From Pseudomonas sp. VD-NE ins (lineage in GTDB: Bacteria; Pseudomonadota; Gammaproteobacteria; Pseudomonadales; Pseudomonadaceae), in assembly GCF_031882575.1 (NCBI RefSeq), contig NZ_CP134772.1, positions 5,863,001-5,927,000 on the forward strand: DNA of 64,000 nt, in the 5' to 3' direction. The notes below the pieces were generated by a model. It saw nothing but the letters and a program-made list of their open reading frames with translations, was not told where the DNA came from and ran no database searches. Position 1 is the stretch's first letter. Each line of letters begins with the position of its first letter. Below are positions 26,549 to 37,520 of the stretch, one piece after another. Position numbers and translations under genes: made by a program.

Positions 26549-29500
26549 ATGAATCTGCCCATCCCCACGGACGCGGCCCTGGCAGGCTTTCACCCCGCCG
26601 TCAGCGCCTGGTTCAGCAAAACCTTCCCGACGGTCACCGCCGCCCAGGCCCGCGCATGGCCGTTGATCCGCCAGCGCCGTTCGACGCTGATCGCTGCGCC
26701 CACCGGCTCGGGCAAAACCCTCACCGCGTTTCTCGCTGTGCTCGACGACCTCGTCCACCGTGGCCTGGAAAATCCCGACGGCCTGCCCGATGAAACGCTT
26801 GTGGTCTATGTCTCGCCCCTCAAAGCGCTGTCCAACGACATTCGCATCAATCTGCAAAACCCGCTGACCGGGATTACCGGGCAACTGCGGCAGATGAACC
26901 TGCCCGAGCTGCAAATCACCACCGCCGTGCGCACCGGTGACACCCCGCAGAAAGAACGCGCGGCCATGCGCAAATCGGCGCCGCACATTCTGGTGACCAC
27001 CCCGGAATCGCTTTACGTCCTGCTCGGCTCGGAGTCGGGGCGGAAAATGCTCGGCACCACGCGCACAGTGATCATCGATGAAATCCACGCCATGGCCGCC
27101 GGCAAACGCGGCAGTCATCTGGCCCTGAGCCTTGAGCGACTACAGGCGTTATGCAGCGAACCGCTGACCCGCATCGGCCTGTCCGCTACACAAAAACCGG
27201 TCGAAGCCGTAGCGCAATTTCTCGTCGGCCACGACCGTCCCTGCGAGATCATCGACATTGGCCACGCCCGGTCACGGGATCTGGGTATCGAAGTGCCGCC
27301 CGTGCCGTTGTCGGCAGTCATGGCCAATGATGTCTGGGAGCGGGTCTACGACCGCCTCGCCGAACTCGCCCGCCAGCACCGCACCACGCTGATTTTCGTC
27401 AACACCCGGCGCCTCGCCGAACGCCTGAGCCGGCACCTCAGCGAACGCCTCGGCAAGCACGCGGTGGCGGCGCATCACGGCAGTCTGGCCAAGGAGTTTC
27501 GCCTCGACGCCGAACAACGCCTCAAGCGCGGCGAACTGCAAGTGTTGATCGCCACCGCCTCGCTGGAACTGGGCATCGACATCGGCGAAGTCGACCTGGT
27601 CTGCCAGATTGCTTCGCCGCGCTCCATCGCCGGCTTCTTGCAACGCGTTGGCCGTTCCGGTCACCAGGTCGGCGGTACGCCCAAAGGTCGCCTGTTCGCC
27701 ACCACCCGTGACGACCTGATCGAATGCGCCGCCTTGCTCGACTGTGTGCGCCGAGGCGAACTCGATACCCTGCACATTCCCGAAGCGCCGCTGGATGTGC
27801 TGGCGCAGCAGATCATCGCCGAAGTCAGTTGCCAGGAATGGCCGGAGGACGCCTTGTTGGCGATGTTCCGCCAAGCCTCACCGTATCGCGATCTCGACGA
27901 AAGACACTATCAGGCCCTGCTGAGCATGCTCGCCGAAGGCTACAACGGTCGCCAGGGCATCCGCAGCGCCTACCTGCACCGCGACGCCGTCAGCCGCACT
28001 TTGCGGGGGCGGCGTGGCGCGAAACTGACCGCCGTGACCAGCGGCGGCACCATTCCCGATAATGCCGATTACAGCGTCATGCTTGAGCCGCAAGGCCTGA
28101 ACATCGGCAGCGTTAACGAAGACTTCGCGGTGGAGAGCATTGCCGGCGATGTGTTCCAGCTCGGCAACACGTCCTATCGGATTCTGCGCGTGGAAACCGG
28201 CAAGGTGCGCGTCGAGGATGCCCACGGCCAGCCGCCGACCATTCCGTTCTGGCTCGGCGAAGCACCGGGGCGCAGCGATGAATTGTCATTCGCTGTCGCA
28301 CGTCTGCAAGCACAGCTCGACGAGCTACTCGGCGCCAGCCCCGGCGATCTGCAACCGGCACTCGACTGGCTGACGCAAACCCTCGGCCTCAACCGCGCCA
28401 GCGCCGAACAACTGGTCGAATACCTCGCCCGCGCCCGGCAAACCCTCGGCGCCCTGCCCTCGCAGGACACGCTGCTGATGGAGCGGTTTTTCGACGAGTC
28501 CGGCGGCACGCAATTGATCATCCATTCGCCGTTCGGCAGCCGCATCAATCGCGCCTGGGGTCTGGCCCTGCGCAAGCGGTTCTGCCGCACCTTCAATTTC
28601 GAATTGCAGGCTGCCGCCAGTGAAGACGCGATCGTCCTGTCGCTGTCCACCAGCCACAGCTTTGAACTCGACGATATCTGGCGCTACCTGCACAGCAACA
28701 GCGCCGAGCACATCCTCATTCAGGCTGTGCTTGATGCGCCGTTGTTCGGCGTGCGCTGGCGCTGGAATGCCGGGGTGGCGCTGGCGTTGCCGCGTTTCAC
28801 CGGCGGGCGCAAAGTTGCCCCGCAATTGCAGCGGATGAAAAGCGAAGACCTGATCGCCAGCGTGTTTCCCGATCAGATCGCCTGCCTGGAAAACCTCGCC
28901 GGCGAGCGGGAAATTCCCGAGCACCCGCTGATCGAGCAGACACTGGACGATTGCCTGCACGAGGCGATGGACAGCGAAGGCTGGCTCAATCTGCTGCGGC
29001 GCATGGAGCGTGGTGAGGTGCGTTTGATCAGCCGCGACCTGCCGGCGCCCTCGCCGCTCGCGGCAGAAATTCTCAGCGCGCGGCCGTACACCTTTCTCGA
29101 CGATGCGCCGCTGGAAGAACGTCGCACCCAAGCGGTGATCAACCGGCGCTGGAGCGATCCGCAATCCACCGATGACCTCGGTGCGCTGGATGCCGACGCG
29201 ATTACCGCCGTACGTGAACAAGCGTGGCCGACACCGAACACTGTGGATGAAATGCACGAGGCGTTGATGAGCCTGGCGTGCATCAGCGAAGCGGAAGTGC
29301 AAGCGAACGAAGGCTGGCGTGCATGGCTGGAAAATCTGGCCAGCAGTGGTCGCGCCTGCCGTCTGCAGATTGATGCCGAGCATTGTTTATGGCTGGCCCG
29401 CGAACGCCTGACGTGTCTGCAAGCGCTTTATCCACAGGCCAAATGGCAAGCCGGGCTGGAGGCGCTGCCGGGATTCGATGAGGCCTGGACGTTCGATGAA

Positions 29501-30835
29501 GCGCTGGTCGAAGTGATCCGCGCACGCCTCGGTGCGTTCGGCCCGTTACCGTTGCCTGCCATCGCCGAACCGCTGGCGTTGCCGGCCGCTCTAGTCAATC
29601 AGGCGCTCGCCCAACTGGAGCGCGAAGGGTACGTGCTACGCGGTCAGTTCACGCCCAAGGTCAACGTTGAAGAATGGTGCGAACGGCACTTGCTCGCGCG
29701 CATTCATCGCTACACGGTCAAGCGCCTGCGCCGGGAAATCGAACCGGTCGCGCTGCAGGATTTCATGCGGTTTCTGTTCGACTGGCAGCATCTCTCGCCT
29801 TCCACACGCGGTCAGGGCAGCACCGTGTTGCCGGCGATTGTCGGCCAGTTCGAAGGCTACGCGGCGGCGGCTTCAGCGTGGGACAGCGACATTCTCCCGG
29901 CGCGGCTCAAGGATTATTCGCCGAGCTGGCTGGATGATTTGTGCCGCAACGGCAAACTGGTGTGGACACGCCTGAGCGCCCGGCAAAAGGTCAGCGGCAC
30001 GGCGTTGCGCAGCACGCCGATCGTGTTGCTGCCGCGCAGCCAGGTCGGTTTGTGGAGTGCGTTGGCCGAGCAGACGCCGGTGAGCGAGCTGTCGCCGAAA
30101 ACTCAAAAGGTTTTTGAAGCGCTGAGCCAGCACGGCGCGTTGTTTTTCGATGAGCTGATTCATGAAGCGCACCTGCTGCGCACCGAGCTGGAAATCGCTT
30201 TGCAGGAACTGGTCGGCGCCGGGCTGGTGAACGCCGACAGCTTCGCCGGCCTGCGCGCGTTGATCACCCCGCCGAGCAAGCGCCAACAACGCAGCAGTCG
30301 GCGTGGCCGCGGGGCGTTTGTCGGTGGGATGGATGATGCCGGGCGCTGGGCGTTGTTGCGGCGTGGCGCGGCTGTGGATAACAGCGAGACGCTGGAACAT
30401 GTCGCGATGACGTTGTTGCGGCGCTATGGCGTGGTGTTCTGGCGTTTGCTGGAGCGTGAGGCGGATTGGTTGCCGAGTTGGCGCGAGTTGCTGCGCACGT
30501 TTCATCGGCTGGAAGCACGGGGCGAGATCCGTGGCGGGCGATTTGTCAGTGGGCTGGCGGGCGAGCAGTTTGCCTTGCCGGAGGCTATTCCATTATTGCG
30601 CGAAGTGCGGCGACGGCCGCATGACGGCAGTCTGGTCGCGGTGTGCGGGGTGGATCCGCTGAACCTGGCCGGGACGTTGTTGCCGGGGGTAAAAGTGCCG
30701 GCGTTGGTGAGCAATCGCTTGGTCTATCGCGATGGTTTGCCGGCGGCGGCGGAGATTGCCGGCAAGCAGCAATTTTGGCTGGAGCTGGATCAGATTGATA
30801 TGGAGCAGGTGCGCAGCAAATTGATCCGGCATTGA
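26549..30835 (+). CDS. lhr: Lhr-family superfamily 2 helicase, long form
   Basis: 1428 residues. The N-terminal ~850 residues form the Lhr core: Walker A APTGSGKT at 50-57, DEIH at 177-180, motif [11 protein letters not shown], and RecA2 motifs [17 protein letters not shown] and [13 protein letters not shown] winged helix and large C-terminal extension follow, as in E. coli Lhr (~1538 residues). Lhr is a 3'-5' DNA/RNA helicase linked to DNA-damage tolerance. The gene stands alone between two REP pairs. No clear Shine-Dalgarno precedes the ATG at 26549. GC content rises towards the 3' end. Confidence 0.95.
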   Translation: MNLPIPTDAALAGFHPAVSAWFSKTFPTVTAAQARAWPLIRQRRSTLIAAPTGSGKTLTAFLAVLDDLVHRGLENPDGLPDETLVVYVSPLKALSNDIRINLQNPLTGITGQLRQMNLPELQITTAVRTGDTPQKERAAMRKSAPHILVTTPESLYVLLGSESGRKMLGTTRTVIIDEIHAMAAGKRGSHLALSLERLQALCSEPLTRIGLSATQKPVEAVAQFLVGHDRPCEIIDIGHARSRDLGIEVPPVPLSAVMANDVWERVYDRLAELARQHRTTLIFVNTRRLAERLSRHLSERLGKHAVAAHHGSLAKEFRLDAEQRLKRGELQVLIATASLELGIDIGEVDLVCQIASPRSIAGFLQRVGRSGHQVGGTPKGRLFATTRDDLIECAALLDCVRRGELDTLHIPEAPLDVLAQQIIAEVSCQEWPEDALLAMFRQASPYRDLDERHYQALLSMLAEGYNGRQGIRSAYLHRDAVSRTLRGRRGAKLTAVTSGGTIPDNADYSVMLEPQGLNIGSVNEDFAVESIAGDVFQLGNTSYRILRVETGKVRVEDAHGQPPTIPFWLGEAPGRSDELSFAVARLQAQLDELLGASPGDLQPALDWLTQTLGLNRASAEQLVEYLARARQTLGALPSQDTLLMERFFDESGGTQLIIHSPFGSRINRAWGLALRKRFCRTFNFELQAAASEDAIVLSLSTSHSFELDDIWRYLHSNSAEHILIQAVLDAPLFGVRWRWNAGVALALPRFTGGRKVAPQLQRMKSEDLIASVFPDQIACLENLAGEREIPEHPLIEQTLDDCLHEAMDSEGWLNLLRRMERGEVRLISRDLPAPSPLAAEILSARPYTFLDDAPLEERRTQAVINRRWSDPQSTDDLGALDADAITAVREQAWPTPNTVDEMHEALMSLACISEAEVQANEGWRAWLENLASSGRACRLQIDAEHCLWLARERLTCLQALYPQAKWQAGLEALPGFDEAWTFDEALVEVIRARLGAFGPLPLPAIAEPLALPAALVNQALAQLEREGYVLRGQFTPKVNVEEWCERHLLARIHRYTVKRLRREIEPVALQDFMRFLFDWQHLSPSTRGQGSTVLPAIVGQFEGYAAAASAWDSDILPARLKDYSPSWLDDLCRNGKLVWTRLSARQKVSGTALRSTPIVLLPRSQVGLWSALAEQTPVSELSPKTQKVFEALSQHGALFFDELIHEAHLLRTELEIALQELVGAGLVNADSFAGLRALITPPSKRQQRSSRRGRGAFVGGMDDAGRWALLRRGAAVDNSETLEHVAMTLLRRYGVVFWRLLEREADWLPSWRELLRTFHRLEARGEIRGGRFVSGLAGEQFALPEAIPLLREVRRRPHDGSLVAVCGVDPLNLAGTLLPGVKVPALVSNRLVYRDGLPAAAEIAGKQQFWLELDQIDMEQVRSKLIRH

Positions 30836-30847
30836 GGGTGACTGTTC

Positions 30848-30983
30848 TGGCCTCATCGCTGGCAAGTCGAATCGTCGCACCGCAGCTCCCACAGGTTTTT
30901 GGGTGATGCTGGGAATAGAAGGCACACCACAAATCACTGTGGGAGCTGCGGTGCGACGATTCGACTTGCCAGCGATGGGGCCA
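30848..30983. repeat. REP pair with a matched 16-bp insert in both arms
   Basis: The arms read like the CTGGCTTGCCAGCGATGG class but carry TCGAATCGTCGCACCG between GGCAAG and CAGCTCCCACAG on the left, and the exact complement on the right. This lengthens each arm to about 46 bp. The two inserts stay complementary, so the hairpin is preserved. It lies between the convergent stops of lhr and the MscS gene. Confidence 0.88.
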
Positions 30984-31005
30984 GCACTCACACCAAATCC
31001 CGACG

Positions 31006-33102
31006 TTAAGTCCGCGATTCCTGCGGCACCTCAGTCGCAATCACCTCCCCCTCCTGCGGCGACCGCTTCGGCAACAAAACCTGCTGTGGATAAGTCTGCG
31101 CGAAATGCACCACCGGACTGTTATCCACAAGCTTCTTCAAACGCTGGTTGAACGCCCGGCTCACCGCATATTGCCCACCCGAGACCGTGCGGAACTGCGC
31201 CGTCAGCACCACACCGTTCAAATCCATCCTGTCCACGCCAAAAACGTCCAGCGGTCCTTGCAGGTTGTACTTGAGAAACGGGTCTTCACGAATCGAATCG
31301 CCCGTCTCGCGAATCAACTCGATGGCCTTGTCCACGTCCGTGTCATAGGTGAACTGCACCGAGAAAAACGCATAGGCAAACTGCCGCGATTGGTTGGTCA
31401 CTGCTTTGATCTGACCAAACGGCACCGAGTGCACAAAACCCTTGCCGTCACGCAGACGCAGGGTACGAATGGTCAGGCCTTCAACCGTGCCGGCATGCCC
31501 GGAATCGAGCACCACCCAATCGCCAATCGACAGGGTGTCTTCGATGATGATGAACAGCCCGGTGATCACGTCCTGCACCAGTTGCTGCGAACCGAAACCG
31601 ATGGCCAGACCGACCACTCCGGCACCGGCCAGCAGCGGTGCGACGTTGATCCCCAGATTGGCCATAGTGGTGATTGCGCAGATCACCACGAGGATGATTT
31701 TGATCGCGTTGCGCAGCAGCGGCAGGATGGTTTTCACCCGTGTGCTCGGCTGGCGCGCTGCGCGCTTGCTGAGCGGCGGCTTCAACGCTTCCTGAATCGC
31801 CGTGTCGAGCACCACCCACAGCAGCCACGTCACCAGGAAAATCAGGCCGATGCTGCTTAACGCGTTGCTGATGGCTCTTCCGACCGTGCTGCTCTGGGCA
31901 AAATCGAGCAGCGACACGCCCCAGATCCGCCCGAGGATATCGATGAAGACGATAGCGATGACGATCCTCAGCAAGGCATGCAACAGGCTGAGAAAACGTT
32001 CCTTGTAGGCGCTGCTGCGCTGGATCGCTTCGGCCTTTCGCGACTTGAACAAGTGCTGCAGGATCGTGCTGAGGAACACCGTGCCGATCAGCAACACCGT
32101 GGTGAACAGCGCGCAGCGCAGGGCTTTCTGATTGTCCTCGCCGATGCCGATCAGATTGACCGCCGAGACCAGCACCATCAACACGATTGGCCAGTACCAC
32201 AGCCCCGAGAAAATCCGCAGCGACTCCTGCAACGAGGGTTGTTTCAGACGCTGACTGAGCGAGCGATTGCGGATCAGATGCGCCACCGGGCGGCGCAGGC
32301 GGATCACCAGCAAGCCAAAAATGATCGAGGCGATCAGTCCGGTGAACACAGCGATACTGCTGGTGATGTTACCGCCCAGTTGTCGGGCGATCTGTGGGCT
32401 GGTCAGCGCATCGCTAAGCGCCGCGAGGAAGCCGATCAGGAACAGCGGCCGCGGGCAATAATCACGAATGATCCGCGCCGCCGGACGTTTATGGCCAACG
32501 TTGAACATCACCACCACGCACAGCAACATCGAGGTGGAAAAGATGCCGCTGCTGGTGGCGTAGGCCAGACACAGCGCCAGCGCGCGCCCTACCGAGGCTT
32601 GCAGAAAATGGCTGACATACAACGTCAACGGCAGGCAGATCAGCGCCGGCACGGTGTATGGCAGCAAGTAACCAATCAGATCCTGACTACGCTGACGGGT
32701 GCGCAACCAGCGACCTTCGCGCAGACGCTTGGCCAACAGACTACCGAGCACGGTCAATAACGCGAAACTGCCGAGCCAGACACCCGACAGCGTGAGGAAG
32801 TCCCCGGCAACGCTCCAGCCCGAGCGATTCGACGGTTGATTGACCAGTTTGTCGACTTCATCGGCGGCGCGATCGGCGCGCAGGCGCCAGGCATCGACCA
32901 GATGTTCGTTGAGATCGAGTTTGTCCTGGACGTCGTCGATGCTCGAACTGATTGCACCGAGCAGACCGCCCTGCACAATCGGTTCGGGTTTAGCCGCTTC
33001 TTCGGTGGTGGCCGGGACGCCCGGCAATGCGGCGGCGTCAATTTCACTGGCGCCGAGAAACAGCAGTGCTCCCAGCAGAATGGCGATCCTGAACTTGAAC
33101 AA
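31006..33102 (-). CDS. Mechanosensitive channel, MscS superfamily (YbiO-like)
   Basis: About 698 residues. It has a signal peptide (FKFRIAILLGALLFLGASEIDA) and a periplasmic N-terminal part, then about ten membrane helices. The MscS pore region (GINVAPLLAGAGVVGLAIGF, then GSQQLVQDVITGLFIIIEDT) is followed by the beta/C-terminal domain (GDWVVLDSGHAGTVEGLTIR). Such channels open when membrane tension rises on hypo-osmotic shock. I propose a TTG start at 33102 because AAGGGAG precedes it at good spacing and the signal peptide is then normal. An in-frame ATG at 33153 adds 17 residues. Confidence 0.9.
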   Translation of the reverse strand: MFKFRIAILLGALLFLGASEIDAAALPGVPATTEEAAKPEPIVQGGLLGAISSSIDDVQDKLDLNEHLVDAWRLRADRAADEVDKLVNQPSNRSGWSVAGDFLTLSGVWLGSFALLTVLGSLLAKRLREGRWLRTRQRSQDLIGYLLPYTVPALICLPLTLYVSHFLQASVGRALALCLAYATSSGIFSTSMLLCVVVMFNVGHKRPAARIIRDYCPRPLFLIGFLAALSDALTSPQIARQLGGNITSSIAVFTGLIASIIFGLLVIRLRRPVAHLIRNRSLSQRLKQPSLQESLRIFSGLWYWPIVLMVLVSAVNLIGIGEDNQKALRCALFTTVLLIGTVFLSTILQHLFKSRKAEAIQRSSAYKERFLSLLHALLRIVIAIVFIDILGRIWGVSLLDFAQSSTVGRAISNALSSIGLIFLVTWLLWVVLDTAIQEALKPPLSKRAARQPSTRVKTILPLLRNAIKIILVVICAITTMANLGINVAPLLAGAGVVGLAIGFGSQQLVQDVITGLFIIIEDTLSIGDWVVLDSGHAGTVEGLTIRTLRLRDGKGFVHSVPFGQIKAVTNQSRQFAYAFFSVQFTYDTDVDKAIELIRETGDSIREDPFLKYNLQGPLDVFGVDRMDLNGVVLTAQFRTVSGGQYAVSRAFNQRLKKLVDNSPVVHFAQTYPQQVLLPKRSPQEGEVIATEVPQESRT

Positions 33103-33165
33103 AACTCCGATCTCCCTTGGCTGAACCTGTAAGGAACTGATCGGTAATTGCACAGCAAGTTCAAG

Positions 33166-33332
33166 AGCACCCTCACCCCAGCCCTCTCCCAGAGGGAGAG
33201 GGAGCCGACCGAGTTGCCTGATCTTGTTACACCGACCTGAAAGTCTACAGTCGAACTCAGGCCTTCAAAACCGCGAAGATCAGCTCCCTTCCCCCTCGCC
33301 CCCTCTGGGGGAGAGGGTTGGGGTGAGGGGGA
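33166..33332. repeat. Dispersed CCCTCACCCC element, copy 2 (reverse orientation)
   Basis: Read on the minus strand it starts CCCCCTCACCCCAACCCTCT, has CCTGAGTTCGACTGTA in the middle and ends CCCTCTGGGAGAGGGCTGGG GTGAGGG. This matches copy 1 (24234-24410) along its length. Both ends are intact here, giving terminal inverted repeats of about 20 bp. It fills most of the gap between the MscS gene and the DUF72 gene; the remaining ~115 bp up to 33448 holds only the DUF72 promoter region. Confidence 0.78.
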
Positions 33333-33448
33333 GCGCTTTTGATCTTCGCCCTGGACGTGACCGTCCGTAATACCGTCGAAACTTTCCCGGCCCGCCCGCA
33401 GTCATCAAAAGATATCGGCAACACGAGGACTTTCAACGGGAGGGCGGC

Positions 33449-34375
33449 ATGGCAACGATTCACATCGGTATTTCCGGCTGGCGCTACGAACCGTGGCGCG
33501 GGGACTTCTACCCCAAGGGACTGGCGCAGAAACACGAATTGCAGTTCGCGTCGCGAGCAGTCAACAGCATCGAAATCAATGGATCGTTCTACGCCCTGCA
33601 ACGGCCCGAACGTTACGCGCAGTGGTACGCCGAAACACCCGACGACTTCGTCTTCAGCGTCAAGGCGCCGCGCTTCATCACCCACATCCGTCGCTTGCGC
33701 GAGATCGAAAAACCATTGGCGAATTTCTTCGCTTCGGGAATTCTGGAACTCAAGGAAAAGCTCGGGCCGATCCTTTGGCAATTCCCGCCAAACTTCAAAT
33801 TCGAGCCTGAGCGCTTCGAACACTTCCTCGCATTATTGCCCCACGACACCGACGCCGCCGCCACCCTCGCCCATCAACACGATTCGCACCTGCACGGCCA
33901 CGCCAGCATGAAAGCCTGGCGCAAAAAGCCGCTGCGCCATGCCGTGGAAATCCGCAACGAGAGCTTCATCGACCCCGAGTTCGTGCGCTTGTTGAAACGC
34001 CACAACACCGCGCTGGTGATCGCCGACACCGCGGACAAATGGCCGTATCGCGAAGACCTCACCAGCGACTTTGTCTACCTGCGTCTGCACGGTGCCGAGG
34101 AACTCTACGCCAGCGGCTACACCGCACCGGCACTCAAACGCTGGGCCGAGCGCATTGACGCCTGGCACCACGGCGAGCAACCGAAAGACGCGCACCTGAT
34201 CGCCCCCCGGCTGAAGCCGCGCGCGCGTAAATCCCGAGAGGTGTTCTGCTATTTCGATAACGACATCAAAGTCCGCGCGCCCTATGACGCCCGCGAGTTG
34301 CTGCATCGTTTCGAGCTGGATAAAGACCTCGCCACCACCCCCGGTGAACCTGTTGCCGAAGGGGTACTGCCATGA
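33449..34375 (+). CDS. DUF72 family protein
   Basis: 308 residues, a TIM-barrel-like DUF72 protein: [17 protein letters not shown] at the N-terminus, [41 protein letters not shown], and the Trp/Tyr-rich [18 protein letters not shown]. No enzyme activity is established for the family. GGGAGG precedes the ATG. It opens a four-gene unit in which every junction overlaps by four bases, so it is co-expressed with ybhP, clsB and ybhN. Confidence 0.92.
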   Translation: MATIHIGISGWRYEPWRGDFYPKGLAQKHELQFASRAVNSIEINGSFYALQRPERYAQWYAETPDDFVFSVKAPRFITHIRRLREIEKPLANFFASGILELKEKLGPILWQFPPNFKFEPERFEHFLALLPHDTDAAATLAHQHDSHLHGHASMKAWRKKPLRHAVEIRNESFIDPEFVRLLKRHNTALVIADTADKWPYREDLTSDFVYLRLHGAEELYASGYTAPALKRWAERIDAWHHGEQPKDAHLIAPRLKPRARKSREVFCYFDNDIKVRAPYDARELLHRFELDKDLATTPGEPVAEGVLP

Positions 34376-35169
34376 GCATTCCAGAGCCGGTTGGCTTTAC
34401 CGATGAAGGCTCCGTGGTCGCGCCGTCAGTGCGCACCTTCACCGTGCTGACGGTCAACACCCACAAGGGTTTCACCGCGCTCAACCGACGTTTCATCCTG
34501 CCGGAACTGCGCGAAGCCGTGCGCAGCGTCGCCGCCGATGTGGTGTTTCTGCAGGAAGTCCACGGTACCCACGAACAGCATCCCAAGCGCTACAACAATT
34601 GGCCGACGATGCCGCAGTACGAATTCCTCGCCGACAGCCTCTGGCCACAATTCGCCTATGGGCGCAACGCGGTGTACCCGGAGGGCGATCACGGCAACGC
34701 ACTGCTGTCGAAATTCCAGATCATCCGTCACGACAACCTCGACGTGTCGATCAGCGGCCACGAGAACCGTGGCCTGCTGCATTGCGTGCTGCGTCTGCCC
34801 GGTGACGGCACCGAGGTCCATGCGATCTGCGTGCACTTGGGCCTGCGCGAAAGTCATCGCAACGCCCAGCTGGATTTGCTCATGCAACGCTTGGCGGAGT
34901 TGCCCGACGACGCACCAGTGATCGTCGCTGGCGATTTCAATGACTGGCGCCAGCGCGCCGATGCCCAACTCAAGCCCTGCGGCCTGCGCGAAGTGTTCGC
35001 GGAGCATCAGGGCAAACCGGCGCGCAGTTTTCCCGCGCGCCTGCCGGCGCTGCGCCTTGATCGTATTTACGTGCGCAACCTGAAGGCCAGCCAGCCGAAA
35101 GTCCTGGCGAATCGGCCCTGGTCGCACCTTTCCGACCACGTTCCTTTATCGGTAGAGATCGAACTATGA
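34372..35169 (+). CDS. ybhP: Endonuclease/exonuclease/phosphatase family protein, YbhP-like
   Basis: 265 residues. The metal-dependent phosphohydrolase core is complete: [18 protein letters not shown], catalytic GDFNDWRQR and C-terminal [12 protein letters not shown]. In this locus it probably works on a phospholipid head group or related phosphodiester rather than DNA, but that is inference from its fixed pairing with clsB and ybhN. The ATG overlaps the DUF72 stop (ATGA), and its own stop overlaps the clsB start. Confidence 0.92.
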   Translation: MSIPEPVGFTDEGSVVAPSVRTFTVLTVNTHKGFTALNRRFILPELREAVRSVAADVVFLQEVHGTHEQHPKRYNNWPTMPQYEFLADSLWPQFAYGRNAVYPEGDHGNALLSKFQIIRHDNLDVSISGHENRGLLHCVLRLPGDGTEVHAICVHLGLRESHRNAQLDLLMQRLAELPDDAPVIVAGDFNDWRQRADAQLKPCGLREVFAEHQGKPARSFPARLPALRLDRIYVRNLKASQPKVLANRPWSHLSDHVPLSVEIEL

Positions 35170-36440
35170 GCAGCGCGCCGCTGGAGAAATCCGCCGTGGA
35201 ACCGATCGCCATCACCCCGCCGATACGTGAGCCCGGCCACGTTGATGTGGAGTACAGCTGGCAGGGCAACAACCGCGTCGAGTTGCTGGAAAACGGCGAG
35301 GAGTATTTCCCGCGAGTGTTCGAGGCGATGCGCGCAGCGAAGAGTGAAATCCTCCTCGAGACCTTTATCGTTTTCGAAGACAAGGTCGGCGCCGAGTTGC
35401 AAGAGATTCTGATCGACGCCGCGCGACGAGGCGTGCGCACCACCGTGAGCTTCGACGGCTTCGGTTGCGGCGAATTGAGCACCGGTTATCTCACCGCGCT
35501 GAGCGAAGCCGGCGTGCACCTGCAAATCTTCGATCCGGCACCGAAACGCTTGGGCATCCGCACCAACTGGTTCCGCCGTTTGCATCGCAAGATCGTGGTG
35601 GTCGACGGGTTGATTGCGTTTATTGGCGGGATCAACTTTTCCGGCGATCACCTGGCCGACTTTGGCCCCGAAGCCAAGCAGGATTACTCGGTGCAAGTCC
35701 AGGGCCCGGTGGTCGCTGACATCCACCACTTTGCCCTGCTGCAAAGTGGTCGTCCCGGACGCGCACGCTTCTGGTGGCAGCGTCGGCGCCAGCGCCGTGC
35801 GGAAATGGCCTTCAACGATCATGACGGCCAGGTGCGCCTGGTGTTCCGGGATAACGACCAGCACCACTCCGATATTGAAGATGTGTATTTGCAGGTACTG
35901 CGCCGTGCCAAACGCCGGGTCGTGATCGCCAACGCCTACTTCTTCCCCGGTTATCGCTTGCTGCGGGAAATCCGTAATGCGGCACGCCGCGGCGTCGAGG
36001 TACGCCTGATTCTGCAAGGCCAACCGGACATGCTGGTGGCCAAACTCGCGGCACGCATGACCTACGACTATCTGCTCAAGGCCGGGGTGCAGATTCACGA
36101 ATATTGCCAGCGACCGCTGCACGGCAAAGTCGCGCTGGTTGACGAAGAATGGAGCACCGTCGGTTCAAGCAATCTCGACCCGCTGAGCCTGTCGCTGAAC
36201 CTGGAAGCCAATGTGCTGATCCGCGATCGCGCGTTCAATCAGCATCTGTTCGAACGCCTCGAAGACCTCAGCCAGAACCACTGTAAAGCCATGGACGCCA
36301 GCAAGTCCCCGCGCGGACGCATCTGGCACATGACCGTGGGGTTTCTGGTGTTTCACTTTCTGCGGCATTTCCCGGCGATGGCCGGATGGTTGCCAGCGCA
36401 TAAACCCCGGCTTAAGCCGTTTCGAGGTGACCGCTCATGA
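35166..36440 (+). CDS. clsB: Cardiolipin synthase B (phospholipase D family)
   Basis: 424 residues. Two HKD motifs are intact: H140-x-K142-x4-D147 ([20 protein letters not shown]) and H319-x-K321-x4-D326 ([19 protein letters not shown]). ClsB transfers a phosphatidyl group to make cardiolipin in the inner membrane. A hydrophobic C-terminal stretch (about 390-415, [15 protein letters not shown]) may anchor it. It overlaps ybhP and ybhN by four bases each, the E. coli ybhP-clsB-ybhN set. Confidence 0.95.
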   Translation: MSSAPLEKSAVEPIAITPPIREPGHVDVEYSWQGNNRVELLENGEEYFPRVFEAMRAAKSEILLETFIVFEDKVGAELQEILIDAARRGVRTTVSFDGFGCGELSTGYLTALSEAGVHLQIFDPAPKRLGIRTNWFRRLHRKIVVVDGLIAFIGGINFSGDHLADFGPEAKQDYSVQVQGPVVADIHHFALLQSGRPGRARFWWQRRRQRRAEMAFNDHDGQVRLVFRDNDQHHSDIEDVYLQVLRRAKRRVVIANAYFFPGYRLLREIRNAARRGVEVRLILQGQPDMLVAKLAARMTYDYLLKAGVQIHEYCQRPLHGKVALVDEEWSTVGSSNLDPLSLSLNLEANVLIRDRAFNQHLFERLEDLSQNHCKAMDASKSPRGRIWHMTVGFLVFHFLRHFPAMAGWLPAHKPRLKPFRGDRS

Positions 36441-37426
36441 GCCATTCCGAAGTGCATCCGAGCGGCCATGCGGCGCCAGCCAGCCATTCGAAATGGAGCC
36501 GCTGGAAGCGCCCGTTGACCCTGCTTTTTTTCCTCGCGCTGATCGTGTTGCTGACGATGTTCGCCACGCGCATCGAATGGGCCGAGGTGCTGCAAACCCT
36601 TGCCGACTTCAAGGTGCGCACGCTGATCATCGCCGCCAGCCTGACCCTGCTGAGCTTTCTGGTTTACGCCAGTTTCGACCTGATCGGCCGCACTTACATT
36701 CGCCAGGACCTGACCTGGAAACAGATTCTGCCGGTGGGGATCATCAGCTATGCGTTCAACTTGAATTTGAGCGCGTGGGTCGGTGGCATCGCCATGCGTT
36801 ATCGGCTGTATTCGCGCCTTGGCGTGAGCAAAAGCAACATCGCCAAGATTCTCGGTTTGAGCCTGGCGACCAACTGGTTCGGCTACATGACCATTGCCGG
36901 CGTGGTGTTCAGCAGCGGGCTGGTGAGCATGCCGCCAGGATGGAAAGTCAGCAGCGATGCGTTGCAAGGCATTGGTGTGCTGTTACTGCTGATCAGCGCC
37001 GGTTATCTCGCCGCGTGCCAGTTTTCCAAGCGTCGCGAGTGGTCGATTCGCGGGGTGGAAATCAATCTGCCGTCGTTGCGCATGGCGGTCCTGCAACTAC
37101 TGCTGGGCGCGTTGAACTGGTCGTTGATGGCGGCGGTAATTTTCACTTTGTTGCCGAGCAAGCTCGATTATCCGTTGGTGCTGGGCGTGTTGTTGATCAG
37201 TGCGATCGCCGGGGTCATCACGCACATTCCGGCGGGGCTTGGCGTGCTGGAGGCGGTGTTCGTGGCACTGCTGCAACACGAGGCTTCGCGCGGCAGTCTG
37301 GTGGCGGGATTGCTGGCATATCGGGCGATTTATTTTCTGTTGCCGTTGTTGATCACGGTGGTGATGTATCTGCTGGTGGAGGCCAAGGCCAAGGCGCTGC
37401 GAATAGAGAAGAAACCCAGACATTAG
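36437..37426 (+). CDS. ybhN: YbhN-type membrane protein, lysylphosphatidylglycerol synthase transmembrane family
   Basis: 329 residues with about eight membrane helices (first about 26-46) and the UPF0104/LPG-synthase TM pattern FNLNLSAWVGGIAMRYRLYSRLG, GVITHIPAGLGVLEAVFVALL. It lacks the soluble aminoacyl-transferase domain of MprF, so it is more likely a lipid flippase-like partner of ClsB than a lysyl transferase. It overlaps clsB by four bases and is the last gene of the unit. Confidence 0.93.
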   Translation: MSHSEVHPSGHAAPASHSKWSRWKRPLTLLFFLALIVLLTMFATRIEWAEVLQTLADFKVRTLIIAASLTLLSFLVYASFDLIGRTYIRQDLTWKQILPVGIISYAFNLNLSAWVGGIAMRYRLYSRLGVSKSNIAKILGLSLATNWFGYMTIAGVVFSSGLVSMPPGWKVSSDALQGIGVLLLLISAGYLAACQFSKRREWSIRGVEINLPSLRMAVLQLLLGALNWSLMAAVIFTLLPSKLDYPLVLGVLLISAIAGVITHIPAGLGVLEAVFVALLQHEASRGSLVAGLLAYRAIYFLLPLLITVVMYLLVEAKAKALRIEKKPRH

Positions 37427-37430
37427 AATC

Positions 37431-37520
37431 AAGATCAAGAGATCGCAGCCTTCGGCAACTCCTACAGGGAGAATACATTTCAAATGTAGGAGCTGCCGAA
37501 GGCTGCGATCTTTTGATCTT
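37431..37520. repeat. Paired REP element, GTAGGAGCTGCCGAAGGCTGCGATC class
   Basis: Inverted arms AAGATCAAGAGATCGCAGCC and complement, about 38 bp each with a 15-bp centre. It lies between the convergent stops of ybhN and the hydrolase gene and touches the hydrolase stop codon (37520-37522). Confidence 0.88.
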
